Assembly: GCA_964030785.1 (NCBI GenBank)
Contig: OZ034966.1
Span: 6,925,152-6,989,151 of the forward strand
Length of the DNA: 64,000 nucleotides
Direction: 5' to 3'
Source of the DNA: Siderastrea siderea
Taxonomy: Eukaryota > Cnidaria > Anthozoa > Scleractinia > Rhizangiidae
Shown: positions 10,293 to 19,525 of the stretch, piece after piece
Layout: every line of letters begins with the position of its first letter
Position numbering within the stretch: the first letter of the stretch is position 1
Notes under the pieces: generated by a model
The model's input: the letters and a program-made list of their open reading frames with translations, nothing else
Database searches by the model: none
Told to the model about the DNA's origin: nothing
Position numbers and translations under genes: made by a program

Positions 10293-10682
10293 AGTAGTAA
10301 TGTGGGCTCGTTTGGGTCCTAATCCTGGCTTCTGATTGGTCGATTGACGTCATCACCGGAAGTGGGATGGGAAACCGCTGACTAGTTAAAAAAAGGGATG
10401 GTGGGCTCATGGAACCGGAAGTCACGTGTTTCGGAATGGGAAACCGCTGAGCAGTCTAAAAAAGGGATGGTGGGCTCATACAACCGGAAGTTACGTGTTT
10501 TGGAATGGGAAACCGCTGAGCAGTATGAAAATAGGATGGCGGGCTCATGGAACCGGAAGTCACGTGGTTTCGAATGGGAAACCGCTGGCGAGTGTGAAAA
10601 AACGATCGTGGGCTCAATGTGGGTTAAAACCGCTGAGAAAACGCGGGCGCAAAGTCCAAAGTCCAATTTCTGCAACGTGGGT
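10293..10682. repeat. Left terminal inverted repeat (390 bp) of the inner Polinton
   Basis: The repeat begins AGTAGTAATGTGGGCTCG. Compared by eye with the reverse complement of 32539-32928 it differs at one base (10432, C here, the T equivalent at the other end). It contains a unique head (10293-10394) and about four 69-bp tandem units starting near 10395, 10464, 10533 and 10602. Each unit has GGGCTCA, then CCGGAAGT followed by (C/T)ACGTG in the first three, then GGGAAACCGCTG. Polinton ends serve as origins for protein-primed replication and as integrase substrates. Confidence 0.95.
10333..10363 (+). promoter_or_regulatory. CCAAT - CRE - ETS cluster in the left terminal repeat
   Basis: Within 31 bp are an inverted CCAAT box (TGATTGGT, 10333-10340), a perfect CRE palindrome (TGACGTCA, 10345-10352) and an ETS consensus (ACCGGAAGT, 10355-10363). 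The following 69-bp units add further ETS-like CCGGAAGT sites and E-boxes CACGTG. The same cluster is mirrored at 32858-32888. This resembles an animal-virus enhancer/promoter and would put host factors at both ends of the element. Binding is inferred from consensus matches only. Confidence 0.55.
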
Positions 10683-10853
10683 AACCCTTTGAGTGAAAAC
10701 AAGAGAAAAAAATTGATACATGACGTTTTATTGTTATAGTTTTTTTTACAATAACTGAGAAAATAGGAGGAGGGTTTCCCGAGTGTTCCTTTGAGTTCCT
10801 CTTTGATAAGTGTTCCTTTTTGATGAATATTGCTTTTTTGAATCTGTCTTTCA
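10683..10853. other. Subterminal spacer, no gene
   Basis: A Lys/Asn-coding, AT-rich stretch between the terminal repeat and the minisatellite. Frames here are short. The repeat GTTCCTTTTTGATGA near its right end is the first member of the degenerate array that follows 11042. Confidence 0.5.
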
Positions 10854-11042
10854 ACAGACATGCCCGACTTAAACTGTATGAAGGCCTCTCAGCGAGAAGA
10901 AGCCGAAGTGGGGCCAACAGACATGCCCGACTTAAACTGTATGAAGGCCTCTCAGCGAGAAGAAGCCGAAGTGGGGCCAACAGACATGCCCGACTTAAAC
11001 TGTATGAAGGCCTCTCAGCGAGAAGAAGCCGAAGTGGGGCCA
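10854..11042. repeat. 63-bp minisatellite, three perfect-looking copies
   Basis: Three head-to-tail 63-bp units start at 10854, 10917 and 10980 (ACAGACATGCCCGACTTAAA...). Because 63 is a multiple of three the repeat keeps frames open, but neither reading resembles a known protein. It lies in the left subterminal region beyond the 3' end of polB. Confidence 0.9.
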
Positions 11043-11700
11043 AGTGGACTACAGATGTCTAGTGATGAGTATTCCTTTTGATAGTATGAGTGTTCCATTT
11101 TGACGAGTATTCCTTTTGATAGTATGAGTATTCCTTTTGATAATATGACTGTTCTTTGTGATGATGAGTGTTCCATGATGAGTATTTCCTTTTGATAATA
11201 TGAGTGTTCCATGATGAGTATTTCATTTTGATAATATGAGTTGTTTTTGAGTGTTCCTATTTTTAATATGAGGGTTCCTTTTGATAATATGAGTGTTCCA
11301 TTTTGATGATGAGTATTCCTTTTGATAGTATGAGTGTTCCTTTTGATAATATGAGTGTTCCATTTGGATGAGTGTTCCTTTTGATATGAGTGTTCCTTTT
11401 GATGAGTTCCTTCGAGTTCTTTTGAAGAAGGTAAAATGAAGTACATTCATGATTACTACGAAGGCATTGAATGAAGTGAGATATGGAGGGTTCCTATGAG
11501 TGTTCCTTTTGATATGAGTATTTCCTTTTGATAATATGAGTGTTCCATTTTGATGAGTATTCCATTTTGATAATATGAGTGTTCCATGATGAGTATTCCT
11601 TTTGATAATATGAGTGTTCCATTTAAGATGAGTGTTCCTATTTTAATATGAGTGTTCCTTTTGATGAGTTCCTTTGAGTTCTTTTGAGTCCCTAAAATTT
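11043..11700. repeat. Degenerate 18-25-bp tandem array (TGAGTGTTCCTTTTGATAA family)
   Basis: Dozens of variants of GATGAGTGTTCC / TTTTGATAATATGAGT alternate through the segment. A second-order duplication, CGAAGGCATTGAATxAAGTxAGATATGG, appears at 11459-11490 and 11779-11808. No coding frame here looks natural. Function is unknown; subterminal spacer expansion is the simplest reading. Confidence 0.8.
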
Positions 11701-12195
11701 TTAGGCCTGGAAATGAATGACGACAGCATTTTCCAACTAGTCCGCGGTTTCCCATTCAACTTTCGCTGATGACGGCACTCGAAGGCATTGAATCAAGTCA
11801 GATATGGAGGGTTCCAGGAAGCAAGACCTGTCTCCTTTAGACGATGTGAGTGTTCCTTTTCCATGATGAACGTCGAGGTTTCTTCTTCCCTAGTGTGTGT
11901 GTGTTCAGAACGGGCTGTCCAGAAAAGAACGGAGAACGTTGCGCATGAGTGCAGTTGGAATGCAAGGGATTGCAGTCACATCAGTCACATATGGAGGCTT
12001 CGTTTGCAGAGACGTGTATTGCACTTTCGGTGATGACGTCACTCGAAGACAGGCAAGCAAGTAGATAAAGAGTCCAAACAGGCGACCGCTACTCCCAAGC
12101 CAGCAGGCAGGCAAGCAAGCATACCACAGTCATAGATGACAGTGATGGGGTTGAGATGGAAATACAAACCAAAAGACAGTCAGCAGGAAAGTGTC
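11701..12195. other. Subterminal non-coding region with CRE-like sites
   Basis: No gene is seen. CTTTCGCTGATGACGGCACTCGAAG (about 11759-11783) and its relative with a perfect TGACGTCA (about 12023-12048) are a diverged duplicate pair, and GCAGGCAAGCAAG-type short repeats follow. It is the 3' flank of polB. Confidence 0.45.
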
Positions 12196-15100
12196 TCACT
12201 GGTACCCGTAGGGGTAGGTCTGGAAAGTGACAGGATCCAGGACTCTCTTGTCGTAGACCAGTTTGTAATCTTTCTTTTGGGAAAAGGTGTAAAGTTGATA
12301 CTTGTGAGGATTTCGCACGATGTGGTGCGTATTGTAGACCGTGGTCTCACGTGGTCTGAGGAGGGGCTTTTGAAGCTCATCGATGACATTGTTTTTCATG
12401 ACCTCGTAATTTAGTTGTGATTTGCCTTCGCTGTTGAGACGGAAACCCCGCACTTTGCATTCTACGTGACCATTCTGGGTTTGGTAGCCATAGTTCTTGG
12501 GGCCGCCCGACACGAATTCCAGGATGTAATCGTCCTTGTCCAATTCACTCGTAAAGTCGCCGAGGTAATCGCCCAAGTCTGGGTCGTCTTGTCCCTCGCT
12601 TGTATAATAGATGACAGAGTCGGTGTCGTAGTAGAGGACACGTTGCTGCAGCTACTCCAGGGCGGCATAGAGTCGGAGTCGGGCCCAACAGGTAGTGAAA
12701 CAGGCTACAAAGATGTTAAGGTTGGGTGACACGGGGATGTCTTCGTCCTGGTACTGATAATGTACCTCCACCATTTGGTCATTGATCACGGAGACGTGTC
12801 GTACGTCCATGGTATCCGTCTTCAAGAAACGGTGGAAGGCTCGAGGATCATCAAAGGTTTTGATTTGGGTTTTGTTGAGGCGTTGTCCAAACTTGCCCCA
12901 CATGGAATTCAACATCATTTTGGCTAAGGTGCGCAAGCCGGGATTCTTCTCAATTTTGTCATACTCCAACTGAATGCCTTCATGCTCGAAGTACTTCTGG
13001 ATGTAGTCCTGTTTGGCTTGCTCTGACATGTCGTCCTTGGGCCACCCACTGGCTTCTTGTTTGATTTTTAACCAAGTGTTGACGTAGTCTCTGAACAGCC
13101 CCTGACAGGTGTCGTCAAAATGCCACACCTCATAGATGTACTGGACTTGGTAGCCAAGGTCGACGGCTTTCTCTAATTCGGGGGTGCACCATGTTCCCGT
13201 CAGGACACGTTGCCGGTCCGTGTGCACGCATTCCGAGGACCTCTCTAATGGTCTTTTCGGCATCTCTTGTTCCACACAGGCGGCACAGAGGGGAAACAGG
13301 AGTTTGTTGTCATGGCGGTAAGGCAGGACAGGATGATACAGTTCACGTGGAGGCAGGATTTGACATTGGATGAGACCAAAGTACTGGCGGATGTCGGTGT
13401 GACCCGGGGTGGAGATGATTCTCGGATGCCCTTTAGGGTACACACAGGTTTTGTTTACCCATGGGTACAAAGAGGTGACATCGATGTAATGGATCTTTTG
13501 ACTCGGGGTGACGTGATGGTACAACTTGACGGCATTGGTACGGCCTCCGCAGAAGGCGTCTCGCGGATTGAGTGGCTCGATGAATTGAAGCTGGGCCACA
13601 AACGTACGGATGTCTAGGGAGGTGTCTTTGAGACGGTTCCATTCACATTCCCAGATTTGAACGACGGTGTACCCTTGCCGTTGTAACCGTTGGATCTTTT
13701 GTTGGGAGGCCTCGTAGACATCTTGCAGGCTTCGATCAAAATGGCGGACATGGGTTTCGTGGCGGTTTGGATAACAGGTCGGGCATCCATGGGTGAAACA
13801 CCCTTGAAATTCGTACACGGTGTGGGTGTCGTGGCAGTAGCCATCGACGAAGCCAATGGCCGGGATGCGAACCTCGCCGGCATTGCGCACATGCTGAATG
13901 TTATTTTCTTGGGCACACCAGGTGAGCCATTCGAGGGCTACTCGTGACTGATTGATGGAGTTGCGCCAACCACGGACGGGTTCACTGGCGATGCTGTTGG
14001 GGATCATCCGGTTCATGCGTAAATCCCGGTTGCAGGCAGAGGCAATGGTGATATGCTCAAAGGGGTTGAAGCCCGTCAGGGTTTCAAACAAGCGTTTGAA
14101 TGTCAGACAACCTTGTTTCAAGAGGCGTACATCGGATTGGCAATAGGCGACCAATTCTTTCTGAAAGTCAAACACTTTGTTGCGTTGCTGTTGATGCCAC
14201 GTTTCGAAGACTTGCTTCTCTTCGGGTGACATGGTTTCAGGCATGTAGTAATCGAGGGCTGGCACGGGTCCCACGTACGTTTGGTGGTCGGGGTGATTGA
14301 ACAGGTGAGGGAAGTACCCTTTTTTCAATTCCGTTAATCCAAAGGTTTTGGGAAAGGCGGAGAGGGGCATCTGGAAAAAACTCATCGAGTCGATGAAACG
14401 TATCCGATCGTGTTGGACTTCCAAGAGTTTACATCCGTTGCGGAGTTGCTCGACGATTCGGCTGTCGTCATAGTATTGATGAATGACAAAATAGCCATCG
14501 TACCCTTGGAAGTTATGAGCGAGTACATTGACTTGTCTGGTGTCATAGTTGGTCAAGGTATCCAGCCATTCCAGGAAATCTCGGACGCAATGGTTGCCGT
14601 GGAAACACATGGGTTGGTCGTCGTCTTCGGTTTCGGCCACGACGAGATTGGCGATGTGTTTTTCCTTGGGCTGCATGGCTTCAATGTCAAAAAACACATG
14701 TAAAGGGGGCAGCTCGTCCTCCTCCTCGGTTTCTGTGGTGCCTCGTTTCCTCTTTCTTTTGTTCTTGGCTTGAGGTTTGGGGGCTGTTTGAATAAAACAA
14801 CGATGAGTTTCCCCGTCCACGTACTCGTGGCAGGAGGGACAATCGATATATCCACATAGATGCTTTTCAATCTTGTCTAATCCGACGTTCTGTTTACGAC
14901 AGTCACGACAGCGACGGCGACGAAAGCAGACGGAGGACTGTAGGTTGGCTGCAGGTTTGCCCGTGTGGTCCTTGACGAGATGCATTTGGAAACAGGTGTC
15001 TCCAAAAAAGTCCCGATGACATTGTTTGCACCGTCGGGTAGCTTTCTGGCCTCGAGGATAGGCTGTCTGGAAATCAGGACACTCCTTTTGGCAACAGGCC

Positions 15101-16280
15101 CGGCATTGCTTTTTATTGCATCGATGACGTCCCTCGGTGTTATAGGGTTTCCAACAATGAGCACAAACGTAACTGGACCCGAAAAACCCCGGTAAACGAG
15201 TGATAACGTCGTAATGGCCTTGGTGATGCAACAGAATCAATGATTTGTCTTGAGGGCCTCCAAAGGTCGTGATGTGAAAATGCCGGGCGGAATCCACCAA
15301 CAGGATCTGGTAACCGGTCAGGGATGGGGCCTTGCTGAAGGCTGTCAAGGCGTCGTAACTGCATGGGCCGAATGGTACCTTGGCTTCGTGTTGCAGATCC
15401 CAAGCGAGGGTTCTTTGCAGTGGACCCTTGCCACGCCGAATGGCATTGTGTTTCGGGTGTTGGTCCAGGCGAGCTTTGGCGACCACGAGGGCTCTGGCGC
15501 AACAGAGTTCGTCATCATTTTGGATGCGGATGACCGACTTTTTCTTGGCCGTTAACATGGCCATGGTGGGGTGGCCGGGTTTTCCACGGCGCGGTCTGCC
15601 GGTACCTTGAGGTGCATGATGGACTTGAGTGATGGACAATTGAAAGGAATCGTCCATTTCAAATTGTTCGTTGCTGTTGAGGGCTTGAGCCAAGCGATCC
15701 AAGAGGGCTGCGAGACGGTCCCCGTCTTCACGCCATTCACCCGCCCGTAATCCCCAGCCCTGGAAATTATTGTGGAGTCTGTCGGAGCTGATGGTAAAGT
15801 AAAGGCGATCTTGATCGTCGAGGCCAGGCGTGGTGGTCAACACTTGATTCACCGCTCGACGTAAACCGTCTTGGAGAGCTTGCGTGATGTTTAATTTTGA
15901 TCTGGAATCAAGTTCCCCCTTTGACGTAAACGGGTAGTGAAATGTCGTTCACGTACCCCCATTCGGCGACTCGTACGATTAACAAAGGGTTGGAGTTCAA
16001 AGTCAAACGTTCCTGCTCCGATCGAGGTATCCAAACCTCCGCCACTTTGTTCAAGGAGGTGAGTTTGAAAGGCATGTTGCCGTTCTAAATGGTCCATTGC
16101 CTCATGACAGAGGTCGTCGTCACTGTCCGGCATCTCTTCAAGGGATAATAAATGCCCATGACAGGAAGGCGTCTCGTGTTCTGGCTCAGAGTCCGAGGTG
16201 TTTAGTCCGAGCAAGGAGATGATATCATCGTGGCTAAGGCCACTGGGCCCCGCGCCGTCTTCTAGCGGCGGCGAGGCCAT
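12196..16280 (-). pseudogene. polB: Inner element: protein-primed-type family B DNA polymerase, stop and frameshift
   Basis: The main frame (15852-12655) shows in order: an N-terminal VIRIQNDDELCCARALV block, Cys/His-rich zinc segments (CAHCWKPY, CRACCQKEC), exonuclease motifs VFFDIEA, NFQGYDGYF and YCQSDVRLL, a GCFTHGCPTC module, motif A (DVTSLYPWVNK) and motif B (KMMLNSMWGKFG). A TAG at 12652-12654 then interrupts the frame. The same register continues at once with motif C (YYDTDS) and the C-terminus (KLVYDKRVL, ending YGYQ at 12196). The main frame has no ATG near its start. The 129-codon frame 16280-15891 (starting MASPPLEDG; acidic, then RHFTTRL) runs into it one register off and is probably its N-terminus. 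It would replicate the element from a terminal protein; this copy lacks an intact catalytic motif set in one frame. Confidence 0.9.
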
Positions 16281-16502
16281 GATCAGATGACTCAGCTGGA
16301 GTTCGGTCTTCGGGTTTTATAGAGAAAAAAAGGGTCACGTGGAAGGGAATGGGCCAATGAGAAGGAGACCCCATGATGCTTTGGGAGGGGGACTGGGGTG
16401 GGAGGACCCCCCTCCCCCCTCTCTAGTTGGGACCCATGGGGCATCACGGGAACGAATAAGTCCCTATAAAAGAAATCGAACCTCCGGCTGAGTCATCTCA
16501 AA
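16281..16502. promoter_or_regulatory. Divergent early-type promoter, copy A
   Basis: The leftward (polB) side has CTATAAAA at 16315-16322 (minus), an E-box CACGTG at 16336-16341 and a CCAAT box at 16354-16358, followed by a G-rich stretch. The rightward side has TATAAAAG at 16465-16472, 31 bp before the ATG at 16503. A clearly related segment lies inverted at 31378-31515. Confidence 0.7.
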
Positions 16503-16940
16503 ATGGACTCTGCCCATGAGAAGCTGTTGAAGGAGTTTGAGGCATTTGAAGTGGACCAAGTTTTAAAGGAGGTTATGGAGTGGAGTCTAGACGACGACCG
16601 AGACATCCGGGAGTTTGGGGAAGCGCTGTTGGAGGAGAGAAGGAAACGGAGTCTAGTAGTCAAGGCAACCCAGGCAGCACGGCACACGTACGTGCAACAG
16701 CACTGGAACCCGGGCTGCTACCCGCAATTTACCACCGAGTGGTTCATCGAGGGCCTGGACTATTGCTGCCCCTATTGGAGGTACGAATTTAAACGTCCCC
16801 TCACGCCCCCACCAGCACCGCGGCCCTCTCCTGATGCCGCGCATCAAGCGTATCAAACGCCCCGCCAGACGTCCTCCGCCAAACGACGACAGCCCCGACG
16901 AACTCACCACCACGATGGATACCACCAGCAACGACAGTGA
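16503..16940 (+). CDS. Inner element: unknown early-type protein, 145 aa
   Basis: The frame starts at the first ATG after the TATAAAAG box. The N-terminal half is helical and highly charged (KLLKEFEAFEVDQVLKEV, DDDRDIREFGEALLEERRKR). The middle is aromatic and Cys-containing (HWNPGCYPQF, GLDYCCPYWRY), and the tail is Pro/Gln/His-rich low complexity. The last 107 bases overlap the next frame (from 16834). No database family comes to mind, and no LxCxE motif is present. Position beside polB with its own divergent promoter suggests a regulatory early gene. Confidence 0.55.
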   Translation: MDSAHEKLLKEFEAFEVDQVLKEVMEWSLDDDRDIREFGEALLEERRKRSLVVKATQAARHTYVQQHWNPGCYPQFTTEWFIEGLDYCCPYWRYEFKRPLTPPPAPRPSPDAAHQAYQTPRQTSSAKRRQPRRTHHHDGYHQQRQ

Positions 16941-17739
16941 AGACAGCCCCGATGAACTCGCACAGCTCCGGGCTAAAGAAGACCAACGACGGGCGCGGCG
17001 ACGGGTCGTTAACGCCAGGTACCGGGCCAGGCATCCCCAGCGAGTCGCCGCCCAGAGACAAAGCTATCGGGCCAGGCATCCCGAGCGAGTCGCCGCCCAG
17101 AAACGACGGTATCGGGCCAACCATCCCGAGCGAGAAGCCGCCCGGAAACAACGCTATCGGGCCAGGCATCCCGAGCTAGTCGCTGCCCAGAAACGACGGT
17201 ATCGGGCCAAGAAACGTAAGGGCCTCCCCCTCACCGACGACGACGACGACGATGATGAAATGGCAGAGCGCCAGACCTCCCAACCCCGGTACCGAACCAG
17301 GTATGCCAACCGAATAGCAAGAGGGCTCGCGGAACGACAGAGAACGCAGGAAAAACGCCAAGCCTTGGGCCCCCTTTCCCTGACGATCCGTGTGGACGAC
17401 TTTATGCAAGGCTTTTGGGACTCCCTCTCACCTCGTTCCTCTGCAACAGAACCCATGGAACGAGAGACCCTGACGGTCCGTGTGGGCGATTTTAGCCAAG
17501 GCTTTTGGGACTCCCTCTCACCCGGCCAGGAGGTCATAATAATGGACAGGGCTTCAGGGGCCCTTCATCCCCTGGATTCTTCTTGTGACTTGTGGGACGA
17601 GGGAAAGGGGTTTTTAGACAACCTCCTACAGGAGTCAACGGACGTGCCATCGGACGACTCTTTGCAGGATGTTTTCCATGATTTGGGCCCATGGAGCCCC
17701 CAGGAGTGTGACTTTGATTTGGAGGACTTTGTTTCGTAA
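16834..17739 (+). CDS. Inner element: basic-repeat/acidic-tail protein, 301 aa
   Basis: After a Lys/Arg-rich start come four to five tandem 18-residue basic repeats (about residues 60-125; YRARHPERVAAQKR type, encoded by 54-bp DNA repeats at 17010-17215). Next are an acidic run (DDDDDDDE), a pair of duplicated blocks (RVDDFMQGFWDSLSP and RVGDFSQGFWDSLSP) and an acidic C-terminus (CDFDLEDFV). A basic DNA- or RNA-binding part joined to acidic hydrophobic tails is the layout of a transcriptional activator, though this is inference. The start overlaps the preceding frame, so either a spliced/leaky transcript or two separate proteins is possible. A convergent polyadenylation zone follows. Confidence 0.6.
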   Translation: MPRIKRIKRPARRPPPNDDSPDELTTTMDTTSNDSEDSPDELAQLRAKEDQRRARRRVVNARYRARHPQRVAAQRQSYRARHPERVAAQKRRYRANHPEREAARKQRYRARHPELVAAQKRRYRAKKRKGLPLTDDDDDDDEMAERQTSQPRYRTRYANRIARGLAERQRTQEKRQALGPLSLTIRVDDFMQGFWDSLSPRSSATEPMERETLTVRVGDFSQGFWDSLSPGQEVIIMDRASGALHPLDSSCDLWDEGKGFLDNLLQESTDVPSDDSLQDVFHDLGPWSPQECDFDLEDFVS

Positions 17740-17802
17740 AGAGACAATGCTTGACATTTTCATTTTTTATTCTTCAACATGGTACGGTGTGTCATTAAAG
17801 TT
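17740..17802. terminator. Convergent polyadenylation region
   Basis: For the leftward genes, the plus-strand TTTATT near 17765-17770 reads AATAAA on the minus strand. For the rightward gene, ATTAAA lies at about 17792-17797. The two gene sets end within 65 bp of each other. Confidence 0.5.
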
Positions 17803-18168
17803 TTACAATTTTAAACGTTTCTTGGCTTGCATGATTTTTTTGACCACCCGTTCCGTCTTGGTTTTCTTGCCGGGTAATCGATCAATGGCTTGGATCATCT
17901 TGGTATCGGCTTTCCATTTGTCTTGCAAATTCTTGGCACGGCTGTAATCAATGTCGTGTTGTTTCGCAATCTGGTCCAAGCGATTGATCCCGGGATCCCC
18001 TCGTTTCAGACGTTTGGTCAAATGCGTCCCAGGGCCCATGTACTGATAGCTAGGCCAATGAAATTCTTTGCCGGTTTTAGCAATCCATTTTTGGACATCC
18101 AGGGCTCCACCGGATTGACGGCGTTTCACGCCCCGTCTCCTCCTCCTCCTCCTCCTCTGGGTGGGCAT
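17803..18168 (-). CDS. Inner element: PLA2-like virion protein with Arg-rich leader
   Basis: The start is ATG 18168, since the upstream codon in frame is GTG. An Arg-rich leader (QRRRRRRRR...) ends in RRQSGGALD, which resembles an adenain-type Gly-Gly cleavage site. The body has a parvovirus-VP1-like PLA2 domain: YMGPGTHLTKRL with the Ca-loop-like glycines, then KQHDIDYSRA with the His-Asp pair and Tyr retained, and a Lys-rich helical tail. Such domains breach endosomal membranes during entry. Unlike the old element's copy it keeps HDxxY, so it could be active. It is the last gene of the leftward late cluster. Confidence 0.8.
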   Translation of the reverse strand: MPTQRRRRRRRRGVKRRQSGGALDVQKWIAKTGKEFHWPSYQYMGPGTHLTKRLKRGDPGINRLDQIAKQHDIDYSRAKNLQDKWKADTKMIQAIDRLPGKKTKTERVVKKIMQAKKRLKL

Positions 18169-18172
18169 CGTT

Positions 18173-18829
18173 TTACTCACTGTCGTAATCCAATCGACGT
18201 CGTAACTTTTTGCCTCGGTGCCAATCTTCCCAACCGGGTAAGGGTTTTAATGCTTGCACTTCACGGGAGATGCCTTTGCCTTTGCCTTTGCCTTTGCCTT
18301 TGCCCCAAGGACTCTCAGCTAATTTTTTTTCCAAGGTCTTGCGCTGTTCTCGAATGGCTTCTAAACGCGACCGGATATCCCCTCGACTGGTGGAAGGGCT
18401 CCCTTTCTTGGGAATCTTACTGGTGGTGGCGGCTGCTCCTTTGCCTTTCTTGGTAGCAGGGGTAATGGGAGGTTTGGGGGTGGACGGACTTCCTTTTATC
18501 ATGCGCTTCAACCATTGTTCGACGGGTCCCGTCACCAAATCCCCGGCCTCTTCTTCTTCGTCTTCGCCTGGCGGGCCACCCGGTGCACCCACTCCCACGC
18601 CTCCGGGAAATTGACGAATGCGTTTGGTTAACTTGGTTAATTCTTGACTCAACGGTTTGGTTTGAGCATTGACCAGGGCTGGGGGTAATTGAGGGTTGGC
18701 TAACAACACATGTTTTTGGGCGGCGAGCGTCGCGGCTTTGTTCAACAAGGCATTTTCGGTGAGTTCTCCTTTGTAATATTGAATGAGTTGCTCCAAGTCC
18801 TTGTGGGGAATCATGTACACCTCGTCCAT
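18173..18829 (-). CDS. Inner element: conserved Polinton protein with Lys-Gly repeat, 218 aa
   Basis: The N-terminal 60 residues (MDEVYMIPHKDLEQLIQYYK, then helices with ALLNKAATLAAQ) look like an alpha-helical domain seen in invertebrate Polinton proteins. The middle is a Gly/Pro and acidic linker. The C-terminal half is basic with a (GK)n run near residue 185, encoded by a CCTTTG-type hexamer repeat at 18268-18305. Its stop is 4 bp from the PLA2-like gene start. I do not know a function; an assembly or core role fits its place among virion genes. Confidence 0.6.
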   Translation of the reverse strand: MDEVYMIPHKDLEQLIQYYKGELTENALLNKAATLAAQKHVLLANPQLPPALVNAQTKPLSQELTKLTKRIRQFPGGVGVGAPGGPPGEDEEEEAGDLVTGPVEQWLKRMIKGSPSTPKPPITPATKKGKGAAATTSKIPKKGSPSTSRGDIRSRLEAIREQRKTLEKKLAESPWGKGKGKGKGKGISREVQALKPLPGWEDWHRGKKLRRRLDYDSE

Positions 18830-19050
18830 GGGGGTTGACTACACTCGGAGCAAAGTTCCCCGTCTTCTATCTCACGACAGCTCTCACAAAGACGGGATCT
18901 CAACATATGTTGGTACTCTCGATACAACAGGTGATATTTATGCTTCCAATAAGAACAGGCGTCTTTCCACTGGTCGGTGGCCCGATTGGCCTCTTGTAAC
19001 AGGGTGATCCATGTGGCCAGGGTTAACGGGTCGGTCGAGCACATTGACAT
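18811..19050 (-). CDS. Inner element: small Cys-pair protein, 79 aa
   Basis: ATG 19050 is the first in frame. The product is helical (LATWITLLQEANRATDQW, YWKHKYHLLYREYQHML) and ends with a four-Cys knuckle (CESCREIEDGELCSEC) that could bind zinc. It overlaps the 218-aa gene by 19 bp and the 108-aa gene by about 28 bp, the tight packing expected of a viral late cluster. Function is unknown. Confidence 0.5.
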   Translation of the reverse strand: MSMCSTDPLTLATWITLLQEANRATDQWKDACSYWKHKYHLLYREYQHMLRSRLCESCREIEDGELCSECSQPPWTRCT

Positions 19051-19349
19051 AACACCTCGTGAAGTCCTTGAAACAAGCCGCGTCCTTTTTGTTGAACCAA
19101 CCACGCACGACGTTTTTTGACGGAATGTCGACGACGTCCCAAATCGCGTAGCACCTTTTTATAGGGTTGAAGTTTAGCCAGCATGGGGGGTGTGACGGGA
19201 ATCTTGTTTTTTAAGAAGTTCAAGACCAGTTCACTCACAGCATTGATTTGATCGGCATTGGCATGTTGTAACAACTCTTGACGTTTGGAACCATTGGCTT
19301 CTTGTAACATGGACCGTAAAAACGGTAATTGACGTCGAAGACGTTGCAT
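19023..19349 (-). CDS. Inner element: conserved small basic helical protein, 108 aa
   Basis: The sequence LRSMLQEANGSKRQELLQHA, then helices with LNFLKNKIPVTPPM, then RDLGRRRHSVKKRRAWLVQQ, follows the pattern of a small family common in animal Polintons. In that family a helical domain ends in a basic patch followed by a Gln-(Arg)-Gly-Gly-like site and a hydrophobic tail; the site here reads QQKGRGLF. It may be a histone-like or pX-like core protein. Naming is by composition and context. Confidence 0.55.
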   Translation of the reverse strand: MQRLRRQLPFLRSMLQEANGSKRQELLQHANADQINAVSELVLNFLKNKIPVTPPMLAKLQPYKKVLRDLGRRRHSVKKRRAWLVQQKGRGLFQGLHEVLCQCARPTR

Positions 19350-19351
19350 CC

Positions 19352-19525
19352 TTTACCGATGACGACGACGATACCGTTGGTTGGCTTTTTGGATCGTGCG
19401 TTTTATACGTTTATCCGTTTCCAAGGCCACGGCTTTCCCTAATCCTACCATGGCGGGGACCAATAGGTTTAAAAAACCGCCTCGTTGACGACGTCGTCGT
19501 CGTCGTAATCTTCTTCTCCTCACCA
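19352..19525 (-). CDS. Inner element: pX/mu-like mini-protein, about 57 aa
   Basis: This short frame starts with MVRRRRLRRRRRRQRGG and continues FLNLLVPAMVGLGKAVAL before a basic tail, stopping at TAA 19352-19354. An Arg-rich head, a QRGG site and a hydrophobic segment is the layout of the adenovirus pX (mu) precursor, whose basic peptide condenses DNA after protease cleavage. It overlaps the next gene upstream by 6 bp. Confidence 0.65.

Noticed and set aside
10382..10861. Long frames across the terminal repeat and minisatellites (also 10398-10739, 10624-11043, 11015-11446, 32420-32839)
   Set aside because: They are by-products of repeat units whose lengths are multiples of three. The translations are repetitive and match no family.
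12652..12654. Programmed read-through of the PolB TAG
   Set aside because: The following bases (CTGCAG) do not match known read-through contexts and other genes of the element are broken too, so a nonsense mutation is simpler.
12136..15610. Plus-strand frames opposite PolB (for example 13267-13617, 14410-14703)
   Set aside because: Mirror readings of a strongly conserved polymerase with no start context or domain.
15891..17739. Rb-binding LxCxE motif in the early-type proteins
   Set aside because: Checked in the acidic leader and in the 145-aa and 301-aa proteins; DLCHE and LDYCC do not fit the consensus.
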